Shown piece after piece: positions 22,595 through 36,700 of a stretch of 64,000 nucleotides of DNA; positions within the stretch are counted from its first letter, which is position 1; every line of letters begins with the position of its first letter. The translations under genes and the position numbers were made by a program. This stretch comes from Geotrypetes seraphini. Its lineage: Eukaryota; Chordata; Amphibia; Gymnophiona; Dermophiidae. The stretch lies in NCBI RefSeq assembly GCF_902459505.1, contig NC_047095.1, positions 119,971,380 through 120,035,379 on the forward strand, written 5' to 3'. The notes beneath the pieces were generated by a model. That model was not told the DNA's origin and ran no database searches. It was given only the letters and a program-made list of their open reading frames with translations.

Positions 22595-23060
22595 TGGTGA
22601 AAGCAGTTAGCTTAGCAGGGTTTAACACCCCCTCCCCCCCCCCCCCCGGGTTTGGCTAATTTCCTAAATGAAAAGTCCATAAGCCATTAAGATGGACTTG
22701 GGAAAATCCACTGCTTATTTCTAGGATCTAGCTAGGTACTTGGGTCCTGGGTTGGCCACTGTTGGAAACAGGATACTGGGCTTGATGGACCTGTGGTCTG
22801 TCCCAGTATGGCAGCTCTTATGTTCTTATGTGAGCCAAGTATAGGGCAATCAAGCCATTGTGACATCACTGCTGAGGTTGGCTCTTAGGCATTGGTGGAA
22901 TGAGGCATTATGACATCACAATCTCAGCTCTGGAATGTTGCTACTCTTTGGGTTTCTGCCAGGTACTTGGGACCTGGGTTGGCCACTGTTAACTTGGAAA
23001 CAGGGCTTGATGGACCTGCGGTATGTCCCAGTATAGCACTTCTTATGTTCTTATGTATTC
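22595..23060 (-). mobile_element. CR1-type 3' fragments (minus)
   Basis: It contains 'gggttggccactgttggaaa', 'gggcttgatggacctgtggt' and the GTGACATCA module ('caatcaagccattgtgacat') seen at 1465, 38085 and 60673. Confidence 0.55.
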
Positions 23061-23175
23061 TACAGCTAAATATGGCCTGGCCAGTTGTGCCCATGGCCCT
23101 GCCTTTTTGTTTTCCTTTTCACAGACATGGTAATATGAACACAAGAACAAACACACAAATCTGCTGATATTCCCT

Positions 23176-23181
23176 TTTATT
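23176..23181 (-). terminator. Candidate poly(A) signal of the myomegalin-like gene
   Basis: This is the first AATAAA I find on the minus strand downstream of the stop at 24112. It would give a 3' UTR of about 930 nt. It is unconfirmed. Confidence 0.3.
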
Positions 23182-24111
23182 TTCATAGCTCTCTTTGAAC
23201 TATTTCCTACAATGCCATCTGCTGGGCAAGCCTAACACTGCAGGTACTCTGAATTCCAGGGCCGGAATTAGAGCTAGTGGGTCCAGGTCAGAAATCTGCT
23301 TCCCCGAACACCGGCCCTAGTGAAATCCTACTTTTTCCCTTCCCACCAACACCCCTATATCGTGTCTGGCGGACATTCTGTCCATAATGTAAGCGTCAAT
23401 GGCTGATTTAAAGAAGGCAGTGATTACGGTATGAATGCATAATTTTTTAAATTAGCAATATGGCTGACGCACCGCTTGAATAAATTATCCCTTTCTCCTT
23501 CACCCTCTCCCGTAACAACAAAACAAAACGTTAAATTAGTAAGCACCCATAAAATCTTCCTGTCCCATCACTCTGTTCCTAGTCCAGGGTTAAAACAGAA
23601 ACTACTTCAAGCTCAATGGCTGAGACGAGATCTAATTGGCTGTTCCATAGGTTGCAGTCCAGAGCAATACTCTGATTGGCCAGTCAATACTCGGAAGGCG
23701 GGCAATAAGGAAAAGGCACAATTAGTTAAAGGGGCCAGTTGTAGCCTCCCTCCACCGAGCTTGTGCTTGGGAGAAGGATAGGGGATGTCGCTTTGGCAGT
23801 GGTTGAGTGTAGATCTACAATGTAACGAGTTAAATTAAAATCGGCATTAGCATAGGTAGATGACTAAACCTGAACGATACCCCTGTACGGTATGAGGCTG
23901 TAGCAAAACCACCATGCATCAATTTCACCCCCATCCACATTCGTTTCTCAGGGGTGGATGTAATGCTTCAACGTGGAAAGTGGCCATTTTTTTTTTAAAG
24001 CGGTGAAAGTCACTGCCAACGTATCACATCTCACAAAAGTACAAATCTCAGTGGCACGGTGGCGCCATCCCTCTTTTCGTGGAGCAGCATGAGCCGTGAC
24101 CACGCTCGCAG

Positions 24112-27100
24112 TCAGAGCGTCTGCTTCATTCCCACGCCGAGGTGCAGGCTCTCCCGGAAATGATTCTGCAGCTTTCCGATTGCTCGGTCTTTCTCCTGGC
24201 CTTCCTGAAGAAGTTTCTACACAGGGGCAAAAAGGAAGACGGCAAAGGAGGGGTTAAACCTACCAAGCCAGTATCATGGTAGCCAACCCATCAAACTAAC
24301 CTATTACCATCCCTGTTAGCAGCTTACTCAACCAACCAACCTTCCCATTCATCAACCAGTCACCTATGAATAGGGTTACCAGACTCTTTAGAAACATAGA
24401 AACATAGGACATGACGGCAGAAAAGGGCCACGGCCCATCTAGTCTGCCCACACTAATGGCCCACCCCCTAACTCCCTCCATGAAGAGATCCCACATGCCA
24501 ATCCCATCTTTTCTTAAAATCTGGCCCGCTGCCGGCCTCAGTTACCTGTTGGGGAAGATTATTCCAGCGGTCAACCACCCTATCGGTGAAGAAATATTTT
24601 CTGGTGTCGCCATGAAATTTCCCACCCCTGATTTTCAACGGATGCCCCTCTTGTCGCCGTGGGTCCTTTAAGGAAAAAAGAGATCCTCTTCCACCTCGAT
24701 GCGGCCCGTGACATATTTGAACGTCTCGATCACAATTGAGCCCCACAATTGAGCCCCCAAGTACCCGGTGAATAGAACTCTGCCACCTACCCCACTACGA
24801 CAGTTGCGTTCCGGGGATCGGTCTGATCTACACATTCCTACAGCGAAGCAATTAAGGGTAGAGGTGTCCAGGGCCAGCATGCTTTCTTGTGTAGGCCCCC
24901 AAGAATGGAACAAACATCCGTTGTTCAAAAGACCATCCAAAAGATATCTTTTTTTGTACGATGCAGTATGGGAATTGAATGCTATGCCTTATGTTTGAGC
25001 GCCAGTCGCGTATTGTAATTTTTATGATAATTCAAGTCATGTACATTAGGTATGCATTTGTTGTGATCCGCTTTGTGTAAAGTGGGGTACAAATAAATAA
25101 ACTAGAAACCCACCCAGTTACCCAAACCAATCGCTATGAACTAAACCTAGTCAACCACACCAACCAAGCAACTCGCTCATCCAGTCACCTTAACCAGACC
25201 ACTAAGCAACCCTCCAATCACTCAAATCAACCAACTGTTGAACCAGAACCAAGCAACTGACCTAAGAAACAACTCACTAGCCAGTTAAAACCAACCAACA
25301 TGTTATGACCTCCCTCAACCATCCACACCTCCCAGCGTCGAGTCCAGGAGCAACCAGAACGTATCGGAGGTTTTGTTCATACCTGGACGGCGCCATCCCT
25401 CTCCTCCACTGATGCTTGGAGATGAGATACCTGGGTCCTCCATTCTTGTGCGCTCTCCCGTTCCTGCAGGCGGCATTCTGCAAGCTCGCGCTCCTTTGCA
25501 AGGAGCCGCCGCCGCAGCTCCTGGGCTTCCTCAGACTTGGAAGCCAGGGTCTCAATGAAACGCTGGTGCTGCTCCTGAAATGCGGAAGAGCTCAGAGGTG
25601 GAATTTTGGTAGGAGAACAGAATATTTCTATGAAAAGTGAAAATATTAAGGCGCTGGGGATGGGAGGGGGGGTTGTCGTCTGATCAAGGTCAACCCAGTC
25701 CTGGTTTTACCCTAGTGCATGCTGGGCAATGTAGTTCTTACTTTTCTTAGGAGAATCAGGTCTATATCTCCATGCATGTAATGGGCATAAAACAAGGATA
25801 AGCTCAGCCTCAGTAAACTATTCATGCTAGAGAGATCAGGAAGAAGAAATGAAACCCCATGGGTGGTCCATGAGGGATGCAAGGAGATTTTCTGGACTAT
25901 GTTTTGCTCAGTAGTTCAAGGCAAGTTATTAGGGTTATCATATGGCTCCAGAAAAAGGAGGACGAATTGAGACATCTGAGTTTTACTTCCACTGAAAGCA
26001 ATGTGGGTTTTACTTCCACTAAAAGCAATGTGGGTTTTACTTCCACTGAAAGCAATGTGGGTTTCACTTCCACTGAAAGCAACGTGGGTTTTACTGCCAC
26101 TGAAAGCAATGTGGGTTTTACTGCCACTGAAAGCAATGTGGGTTTTACTTCCACTGAAAGCAATGTGGGTTTTACTTCCACTGAAAGCAATGTGGGTTTT
26201 ACTGCCACTGAAAGCAACGTGGGTTTTACTTCCACTGAAAGCAACGTGGGTTTTACTTCCACTGAAAGCAATGTGGGTTTTACTGCCACTGAAAGCAATG
26301 TGGGTTTTACTTCCACTGAAAGCAATGTGGGTTTTACTTCCACTGAAAGCAGTGGAAGTAAAACCCGGATGTCTCAATCCATCCTCCTTTCTCTGGAGCC
26401 ATAAGGTAACCTTACAAGTTATGTTCAGGTCCAGTAGGCATTTCCTTGAGGTAGTAGAGGGTTAAATAACTTGCCCTGCCTCCTCAGCAGCCCTTTATTT
26501 CAACACAAGCTCCTGCTTCCAGCCTTGTTTACAGAAGTTTCACTGCAATATTAGTGCCTGTCAAGGATCAACCCACATGCCTGTCTGTCCACCCATATGC
26601 CCCATCCTAGAAGTGTTTGCCTAATTTGTGTGCTCAAACCTTTCACAGAGAAACACGTCTTTGTGTCATGGTTTTCGAACACACCTGCCAACCAGTTTAT
26701 GGATGTGGCCATTAATGCTGGGCCCTTATTTTTAGGCGGGAAGGACTCGTGCGCTAGTTAATTACGTGTCCACTCTCCACCTCTGAAAAATTTTTAAAAA
26801 ATTTTAACACCGTTTGGGCAGGTACTTTTCAAAATTGTTTCTTTAAATGTGTTTATTTGCCTGGATACTGACCCCTGCAGAGCCAGGCTCCAATCCCACC
26901 GCTGCCACAAACTTTGCCAGTGCGATACCTACTGTAAAGCACCGTCGTACCTTCAGGAGCACCTCCTTGTCTGTTAGCGTTTTCAGCAGTTTCTCCACCT
27001 TCTCTTGATGCTCCAGGCTGTGTTGCCTCAGATCCCCCTGCGCCTGGAGGAGGAGTCTGCCCTTTTCCTGCAGCTGGGAGGAGGGAGACGTGGGGTCTGA

Positions 27101-30100
27101 ACCGCCAAGACCCTGCCCAATCAGAGACTCAGCTAACGCCTGGTTAAGCAAGGGGAGAAGGAGAGAGGGGTTAAACAGGGAATGGACTAAGGCTTCACAT
27201 TAAAACATTCAAAGGAATTAGGTTCTAAATTCAGTGGGCCTGGGTGGGCCTTTTTAGTCTTTCTTCATACAAGAAGAGTTCCATCCCCTTTATCATCTTG
27301 GTGGCTCTTCTTTGAACCTTTTCTACTTCCGCTAAATCTTTTTTGAGATATGGTGACCAAAATTGAACACAATACTCAAGGTTAACACAGTATTCGGATT
27401 TCCAAATTAACCTTCACCAATTGTATCACCCTCCACCCCCTCCCTCCCTTACTTCCCCCATCCCTCTGCCCTCTCCATCTCTTACTTCCCCATCCCTCTG
27501 CCCCTCCCTCCCTCCCTTTCTTCCCCCATCCCTCTGCCCCCCTCCCTTACTTCTCCATCCCTCTGCCCCCCCTTCCTTACTTCCCCTCATCCCTCTGCCC
27601 CCTTCCCACCGCCCCCTCCCTCCCTTACTTCCCCCATCCCTCTGCCCCCCCTTACTTCCCCCATCCCTCTGCCCTCTCCATCTCTTACTTCCCCAACCCT
27701 CTGCCCCTCCCTCCCTCCCTTTCTTCTCCCATCCCTCTGCCCCCCTCCCTTACTTCTCCATCCCTCTGCCCCCCCTCCTTACTTCCCCTCATCCCTCTGC
27801 CCCCTCCCTCCGCCCCCTCCATCCCTTACTTCCCCCATCCCTCTGCCACCCTGCCCTTCCTTACTTCCCCCATCCCTCTGCCCCCCTCCCTCTCTTACTT
27901 CCCCCACCCCTCTGCTGCCTTAACTTTAATCCGCTTACCTAACCAGTTAGTGAACTAATGTATCGCTGCTAACCAGATATGAGCTGGCTCTGCCCCTGGA
28001 CTGCTAGATTTACGCATGCCAGAGAAAATATGAGAGCGAGCTTTTCCCTTAAGAAATTTGCATTGGTGGCCTGTTGGACAGCAAAATGAATTTAAGATTG
28101 CAACTCTGGTTTTTAAATCTGTATGGAGTGGTTCTTAAACCCACCAGCCAGTCGGGTTTTCAAGATATCCCTAATGAATATACGTGAGGCTCATTTACAT
28201 AACTGTCACCTCTGTTAGTGCACCAGAGTGCTTGTCATCACTATTCAAAAATGTCCCCTTGAAGTTCCTCAGTGCCATTAAGAGTAAATGTAGAGATTAT
28301 ACTTTTGGAATTGTGTTTGTATCTGCATGACTGCCTCTGGAACTCCCAGCACGGATTTTGATGTAATTTATACTCAGTTACTGCAGAGCGGCACTGGAGC
28401 ACAAAGCTCAGGATGTGTTTCCCTCCCTCTCCCTTTATAGCTGATGTTCTTATGCATAAATTATATCTTCTGGTGCTGCCTATGCATGGCTTTTTCTGGG
28501 ACCCTGCAATTGCATTGGTCTCTTCTAGTTGTTGTTGTTTTTTTTTTAAATCAATATATCCTTCAGTCTAGTTCTGCCTCCTGAAACAAAAGGAAGCTTC
28601 TATCTAATGGCATCAGATAATGGCTAGGCAGGAAAAAACAAACAAATCCACCACCCCATTGAAGTGTAGCATTTCATTCTCAATCTGCAGGATCTGAATG
28701 CAAACAAAATGACTTCTAGTAAGACCCTAGAAGGAAAAAAAGCTTCTATTACCTCGACGTCCCGGTTGCTGCTTGTCAGCGCCTCCTGCAGGGAAGAAAT
28801 CATAGCATCTTTCTCCCGAAGGGCGTACACAAGCATCTCTTCACGCTTCAGCGTGGTGGTCTGCGATGCCTCCAGCTGCTGGAAGGAGAAGTCTTTCTGC
28901 TGCAATAAGTCCCGTAGGGCCTGTAATGCCACGGAGACCACAGAGCTGTGATTTCTGCATGCCTTGCACAATCCCACTTCTGACACCATCTCTTACCATT
29001 TGGCAGCTTCCTGCAGACAATACACAGCTGCAATACCTACAGTCACAGGAAACCAATCCCAGTACCCGGATAACTACCTGGACAAAGTCAGAGGCGCCTT
29101 TTGATTTCCTAACTTTATCTGGATAGATACCTGGTTAGCAGACTGAATATTCCTATTAATCAAATAACTCCTGGTTCCATCCAGACAATACCCAGATAGC
29201 TCTGCCACAGATAACCCCTTTGAATATAGACCACCATAGTGGATGATGGCAAATAATACCCCGATGGACCCATCTAGTTTACCCAGTTTGTCATCATCTC
29301 TGGCTCTCTACTGCTTTGGTTGGCAACGTGCTGTTGGGAGTACAGAGATGTAACACCAACATACCAAGGTTCCAATCCCACTTCTGACACAAAATCTCAT
29401 TGGGTGACCTTCAACAAATCACTTAAGCTCGCTATGCACATACACACTATAACCTTCTGGAAGCAGGTACATCCTTTACCTTGTACAATGCTGTGTACAC
29501 TGCTGGCACTAAGAATACAATTATTATTCCTTGCTATTGTGCAGCGACTGGCGAGGTGATTCCTAGTGCTGCATTTCCTCTGGTGTGGGGGATTGTGTAC
29601 CATAGCTCTCCCCCTCCGCTCTTACGTTTATCATTTCCTCGTTCTTTCGTAACACGTCTGCCAGCCGGGCGAGATCTCGGTCCTTCTCCCGCAGTGCCTG
29701 ATGCAGCTGTGTCATTTTCTCCTCCTTCCTTTGCAAAGAGGCAAAGTTCTTCTCCGAGGCTTGCTGAGATATCGGGGTGGGGGGGAAGAAGCAGAAAAAA
29801 TAATGAGACACAGAGGCACATGGGGTGGAAGAAAAGCCCCTGGGTTCTAATTCCTGCTTTGTCACTGGCTGCGAGACACTGGACCAGTCACATACATATT
29901 TATCCCATGCTTATATAAAATTGCTGTAAGCTCTATCATTTTATATTAAAGGAAAAAAAAAACCCCACCCACGTCCCTCACTGACTTGGCATGGCTACAT
30001 ACAATTGCAATTTTAGATTGAAACCATTGTTGCCAGCTTTGCAGTGTTGTGCAAGCTTTAATCCTGAGTAGACTACTGCAATTCTCTTTAGTTGGGAGTT

Positions 30101-32143
30101 GCTAAAGGGAAACTGAGGGCTTTGCAGATGTTAATTAATTCTGCTGCCCGATTGATTATGGGGGTTTCAAGGAGTGCTCATATATATCCTATACTGAAAC
30201 GGTTGCATTAGTTCCCCAATGTAGCAAAGAGTGCATTTTAAGATTCTTGCAATTATTCATCCGATACTGTACCATGTCTCTTCAAAAGTATATCAAGAGA
30301 AGTTTGAAATTTACCAGCCTAGAAGAAACTTAAATTTGCATGTCTATGCTTCAAATTGATATTTGGATTGCCTCCGATTTACCTTTCCACTCATTTTAAC
30401 CTATACAGACCCATGAGGGATACTCAAAAACTTTAATCTTTTTACCTCTCCCAAGATAAACTCATGCCGTTACAAGACCTACCTGGACAGGACACTTGCA
30501 TTTCAAGTGGGTAAATTACAAAAGTGGTTGGGTGAATGTTTTCATCAAGCCTCATATAAGAACATAAAAATTGCCGCTGCTGGGTCAGACCAGTGGTCCA
30601 TCGTGCCCATCAGTCCGCTCACGCAGCAGCCCTCTGGTCAAAGACCAGCCCTACCTGCGTCCGTTCCGGTTTGTCTTATTCTTATTGTTCCTTTCGGAAA
30701 CTATTGAAGACCAATCTTTGCAATAAATTTATTACTTAAATAAGAAGGTCTGATTATGACTTTTACTGTACAACTGTTTAATTAGAAAGATTCATTAGGT
30801 ACGACGGGAAGCTTTGGAAACCGCGTAATATCATTCAACAGAGTATTTCATGATCTTTTTAGTCATTTTATTGTAAAACCTTGTTAGAATGAAATTATGT
30901 ATTTCAACATTGTACGATTTCTGGATCGTTTTTTGATACCGTATTCTCCAGTTAGGATACTTAGATCAATAGAACAAAGGTAAGGTTATAGGGATAGGAT
31001 CGAGGTAATTTATAAAATTAGTCAGAGACCACTGTTCAGTGTTTAACGTAGAGAAATGCAAAGTCATGCATGTAGGGAAAAAGAACCCGATGTTCAGCTA
31101 CAAAATGGGGGGAACACGGCTAGGGGTGAGTAACCTTGAAAGGGACCTGGGGGTGATGGTCGACACATCACTGAAACCATCGGCGCAGTGTGCGACAGCC
31201 TCAAAGAAAGCAAACAGAATGCTGGGCATCATCAAAAAGGGTATCACGACCCGGACGAAGGAAGTCATCATGCCGCTGTATCGCGCAATGGTGCGCCCGC
31301 ACCTGGAGTACTGTGTTCAATACTGCACGGACGGAGAGAGGGACCTTGGGGTGATAGTGTCCGAAGATCTAAAGGCGAAAAAACAGTGTGACAAGGCAGT
31401 GGCTGCTGCCAGAAGGATTCTGGGCTGTATAAAGAGAGGCGTAGTCAGTAGAAGAAAGAAGGTGTTGATGCCCCTGTACAGGTCATTGGTGAGGCCCCAC
31501 TTGGAGTATTGTGTTCAGTTTTGGAGACCGTATCTGGCGAAAGACGTAAGAAGACTTGAGGCGGTCCAGAGGAGGGCGACGAAAATGATAGGAGGCTTGC
31601 GCCAGAAGACATATGAGGAGAGACTGGAAGCCCTGAATATGTATACCCTAGAGGAAAGGAGAGACAGGGGAGATATGATTCAGACGTTCAAATACTTGAA
31701 GGGTATTAACGTAGAACAAAATCTTTTCCAGAGAAAGGAAAATGGTAAAACCAGAGGACATAATTTGAGGTTGAGGGGTGGTAGATTCAGGGGCAATGTT
31801 AGGAAATTCTACTTTACGGAGAGGGTGGTGGATGCCTGGAATGCGCTCCCGGGAGAGGTGGTGGAGAGTAAAACTGTGACTGAGTTCAAAGAAGCGTGGG
31901 ATGAACACAGAAGATTTAGAATCAGAAAATAAGATTAAAGATTGAACTAGGCCAGTTACTGGGCAGACTTGCACGGTCTGTGTCTGTGTATGGCCGTTTG
32001 GTGGAGGATGGGCTGGGGAGGGCTTCAATGGCTGGGAGGGTGTAGATGGGCTGCAGTGGGTCTTGACGGAGATTTTGGCAGTTGGAACTCAGGCACAGTA
32101 CCGGGTAGAGCTTTGGATTCTCGCCCAGAAATAGCTAAGAAGG

Positions 32144-32174
<31 letters not shown>

Positions 32175-33677
32175 AAATTGAATCAGGTTGGGCAGACTGG
32201 ATGGACCATTCGGGTCTTTATCTGCCGTCATCTACTATGTTACTATGTTACTATGGTCGCCGTACCTCAAAAAGGACATGGCGGTACTCGAGGGAGTGCA
32301 GAGGAGGGCGACTAAACTGATAAGAGGTATGGAAAATTTCTCATACGCTGACAGGTTAAAAACGCTGGGGCTGTTCTCCCTGGAGAAGAGGAGACTTAGA
32401 GGGGACATGATAGAAACCTTCAAAATCCTAAAGGGCATAGAGAAAGTGAATAAGAACAGATTCTTCAAACTGTGGGGAGCCACAAGCACTAGGGGTCACT
32501 CGGAGAAATTGAAAGGGGACAGGTTTAGAACAAATGCTAGGAAGTTCTTTTTTACCCAGAGGGTGGTGGACACATGGAACGCTCTTCCGGAGGATGTGAT
32601 AGGCCAGAACTCTGTACAGGGGTTCAAGGAAGGTTTGGATAGGTTCCTGGAGGATAAGGGGATAGAGGGGTACAGATAGAACTTGAGGTAGGTTATAGAA
32701 GTGGTCAGTAACCACTTCACAGGTCGCGGACCTGATGGGCCGCCGCGGGAGCGGACCGCTGGGCAGGATGGACCTCTGGTCTGACCCAGTGGAGGCAACT
32801 TCTTATGTTCTTACTTCTTATGTTCAGGCAGTGGGCCTGATGGGCCGCCGCGGGAGCGGACCGCTGTGCGAGATGGACCTCTGGTCTGCCTCAGCGGAGG
32901 CAACTTCTTATGTTCTTAATAGGTACTAGGAGAGCTACTGTTTTTTCGGTCATAGCACCCCAGCTCTGGAACAATTTACCAACTTACTTAAGTGGTGAAT
33001 CCTCACTAGAAAAATGTAAAAGCTCATTAAAAAGTTACTTATATAAGGACGCATTTGAGACATAGATAGGATAATTCATCCATCAATAATGCTTAGGCTC
33101 AAATTCCTAATTTTAATCAGACCTTATGTATAGGTCGCAATTTCCCCTCCCCTCTCCTTTAGGCTTAGCCATGTTTTTAAAATTATTCTTTGTTACCCTC
33201 CAGATGTTTTTTCCCCTAAATATACCTTTATCATCTTTAAAGATTGTAGTTCATCCCTCTCTCCTTTTGTATCGGTAATTAGTTGTACGTTACATTATAC
33301 GTTTATTTGTATAAAATTGTTTCATTTTTTTGTCTCCTAATTTTAAATTGTCATACGCATTAAAGTACTTGACATTTCCGTGTACAACAAACTTTTAATA
33401 AACTTGAAACTCGATTGTATTTCACTGAATGTCCAGTACTCTTCATGTAAACTGCCTAGAACTGTTGGTGACGGCGGTATAGAAAAATAAAGTTATTATT
33501 ATTATTATGTCTTATATTATTATTATTATATGTCTTATATTATATGTCTTATATTATTATTATTATTATATGTCTTATATTATTATTATTATATGTCTTA
33601 TATTATTATTATTATTATTATTATATGTCTTCTATTATTATTATTATATGTCTTATATTATTATTATATATGTCTTA

Positions 33678-33709
<32 letters not shown>

Positions 33710-36700
33710 GTCTTATATTATATGTCTTATATTATTATTATATATGTCTTATATTATATGTCTTCTATTATTATTATTATATGTCTTATATTATATGTCT
33801 TATATTATTATTATTATATGTCTTATTGTGCATGCCAGGATTGGAGCATCAATGATGCCTGTGGCTGGTGTGAAACTTTGGAATGCCCTGCCTGGTATTC
33901 TGCGATTTTGCGCGGGGAAGATTAATTTTAAAAAAATGTTTTTAAAAAGGCAGCTTTTTGGCGATGCCTTCCTATGCTAACTTTTCAGTAGCCTCTCCAG
34001 TTTCAAGATGTAGTGCTAAGAATATTTTTGCCTTGAATTTAATGTTCAATGCTAGTCTGCATCTTATTTATTGAAATTATGATTTGATAATGTTTGGTTT
34101 TGATATTGCATTATTTTTCCCTGGGGGAGGGGAAATTTATATTTGTCCATTGTGCGTATCATATGTTTAGCGACTAAAGGGTGACACAGGATAATATGTA
34201 TGTAACCAATGTGTAAACCGCATAGTTTTACACGGTATATAAATGGATAAATAAATTTACAAAATTACACCTTTTCACTTTATATTAAGGACACAAGGCT
34301 CGCTCGGCACACTGTCCTACATAGGAATTATGCAACTTGACCGAGAAAAAGACGTCTTCCTTTGCCCAGCACAGCGAGAAGCGAAACAAAAGAAAGGCAA
34401 AGCCGGTGTCACAATACAGCACAAGGGATTTTATTGAAAAGTTCCTACGGGAAGTCCCAACTAGGATCCTGGTTTCGGCAGAGCACTGCCTTCCTCAGGG
34501 GACATACCAAACTGATAGCAGGGTATTCTCCTAGGACAAGCAGGATGAGTCAGCCACATATGGTTGTGTGGCTGACTATCCTGCTGTCCACGGAGAACCT
34601 ACGTTACAGGTAAGTAACTACACTTTCTCCTAGGACAAGCAGGATGAGTCAGCCACATATGGGTTGTGTGGCTGACTATCCTGCTGTCCACGGAGAACCT
34701 ACGTTACAGGTAAGTAACTACACTTTCTCCTAGGACAAGCAGGATGAGTCAGCCACATATGGGTTGTGTGGCTGACTATCCTGTTGTCCACGGAGAACCT
34801 ACGTTACAGGTAAGTAACTACACTTTCTCCTAGGACAAGCAGGATGAGTCAGCCACATATGGGTTGTGTGGCTGACTATCCTGCTGTCCACGGAGAACCT
34901 ACGTTACAGGTAAGTAACTACACTTTCTCCTAGGACAAGCAGGATGAGTCAGCCACATATGGGTTGTGTGGCTGACTATCCTGCTGTCCATGGAGAACCT
35001 ACGTTACAGGTAAGTAACTACACTTTTCAGTGGTAGCTCTATTTCAGGGAGTCTTGAAAAAGACCTTTAGGAACTTTCGGTTCTCACTGCGAGTTCCTTG
35101 ACAAGCTTCTTTAGAAGTTTAGCTGTCAGTACTTCTTTCAGTCCGTCCCTAAAGGTCTTTTTCAAGACTCCCTGAAATAGAGATACCACTGAAATACCCT
35201 GCTATCAGTTTGGTATGTCCCCTGAGGAAGGCAGTGCTCTGCCGAAACCAGAATCGCAGTTGGGACTTCCTGTAGGAACTTTTCAATAAAATCCCTCGTA
35301 TTGTATATTAACAAAATGTACAAACAAGGCAGAATAAGTTCCATCTTCATCTTCCTCAGCCACCATATTTCATTTGGCAAAACGAATGGAGTTTTAACGG
35401 GCGTTTTAAACACGCTCAGGCTCCCTTTGCCGCCGTTCGCAGCCCACTTCACTAACCAGCGCTTACCATCCTATGCAGACAGTGGCGTAGCGATAGTGAG
35501 GGGCGCCCCTCTCTCTTCTCCACCCCGCGCTCCTTCAAAATCCCCTCCCCCGCTGCATACGCGCCCCTCCCCTTCCCCCGTACCTCTTTTTAATTTTCCC
35601 AGCGTGAGCAGCATGACGAACTCGCTGCTGTCGTGCTGGCTCTCCATTCGACGTCACTTCCTAGGTGCGGGACCCGGAAGTGACGTGGCGGGGGAGGTCG
35701 GCAAAGAGTGTGGGGGGGAGAGGGGAACAGGAGCCAGCAGCCCCACCCTGGCTGCACCACTGAATGACAGCGCCTAACATGCATTCTTGGGTAACATTTG
35801 TTCCTGTAACTAGGGTGACCATATTTTACAAAGGAAAATCCCAGATACATAGCCCCGCCCCCCAGCTCCGCCCAGTTCTGCTTCCAGCCCCGCCCACAGC
35901 CCCACCCCAGCAAGCCTCCTCTCTTCTGTGACGATATCCGGTCACGCCTGGAGCATGTGTGTGATGTCATCCGTGCATGTCCTCCGTATGCGGCTGGAGC
36001 TTTCCAAAACCCGGACAAACGCCAGGTTTGAAAAGCAAATCCGGGAGCCCGTCCGGGAGGACATGCCGGGTGTTCCCGGTTGTCTGGTAACCCTACCTGT
36101 AGCTTGCTTGCTCCTCAAAAAGAACACAAGCGTCACAGCCTGGAGATGCTCTCCCAATTTAAGGTCAGAGCGAGGGTCCAAATCCCCTTTTGTGCCATCT
36201 CCTGGAGAGCTCAGAGAAGCTGTATACGAAAAGCAGTTGTCCCTCCCTAGCCCACGTACCTCGAGGGCTCGGTCCCGGTCCTTCAGCCGCAAACGTAGTT
36301 TTTCAACCAGTGCCTCCCTGGGTTCGGGAGTAAGGTTGCTCCCTGGCTTCACAGATCTCAGCAAACCCAAACAGTCCTGAAGAGAGTGGAGAAGGATGCA
36401 TGAGGGTCACAGATGTAATTACCAGAGTCAGCATTGGAAGGGGGGGAGGGGAATGGACAAACAGAGCAGCTGCCTTGAGCCCCATAGCTCCAGGGGGCGC
36501 TAACAGGACGGTTTAATGACGGCGGCAACAGTGGCACACATATGTCCTGCGTGCAAATGTCGCTGCGGGATTATGGGTACCCAAAAGATGGTACAGTCTA
36601 TTATGTAGCTCCATATTTCTTTTGCTCTTGGTTTTGTAGTTATTCTTTAAATACCAATAAAAGTTTTTGGAAATAATAATAATAATAAAAAAAAAAAGCT

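Noticed and set aside
25877-26465. Four overlapping open frames of 148-175 codons on both strands
   Set aside because: They are produced by a 27-bp tandem repeat, a multiple of three, inside a MITE.
27421-27942. 173-codon Pro/Leu/Ser-rich frame
   Set aside because: Composition artefact of the polypyrimidine repeat.
31039-31932. 297-codon open frame as a host gene
   Set aside because: It is two CR1 reverse-transcriptase pieces from nested LINEs.
33507-33980. Tyr/Ile/Leu-rich open frames up to 157 codons
   Set aside because: Translation of (TTA)n microsatellite sequence.
35301-36018. Open frames of 142-158 codons
   Set aside because: They run over the GC-rich fold-back repeat and a hAT-like MITE.
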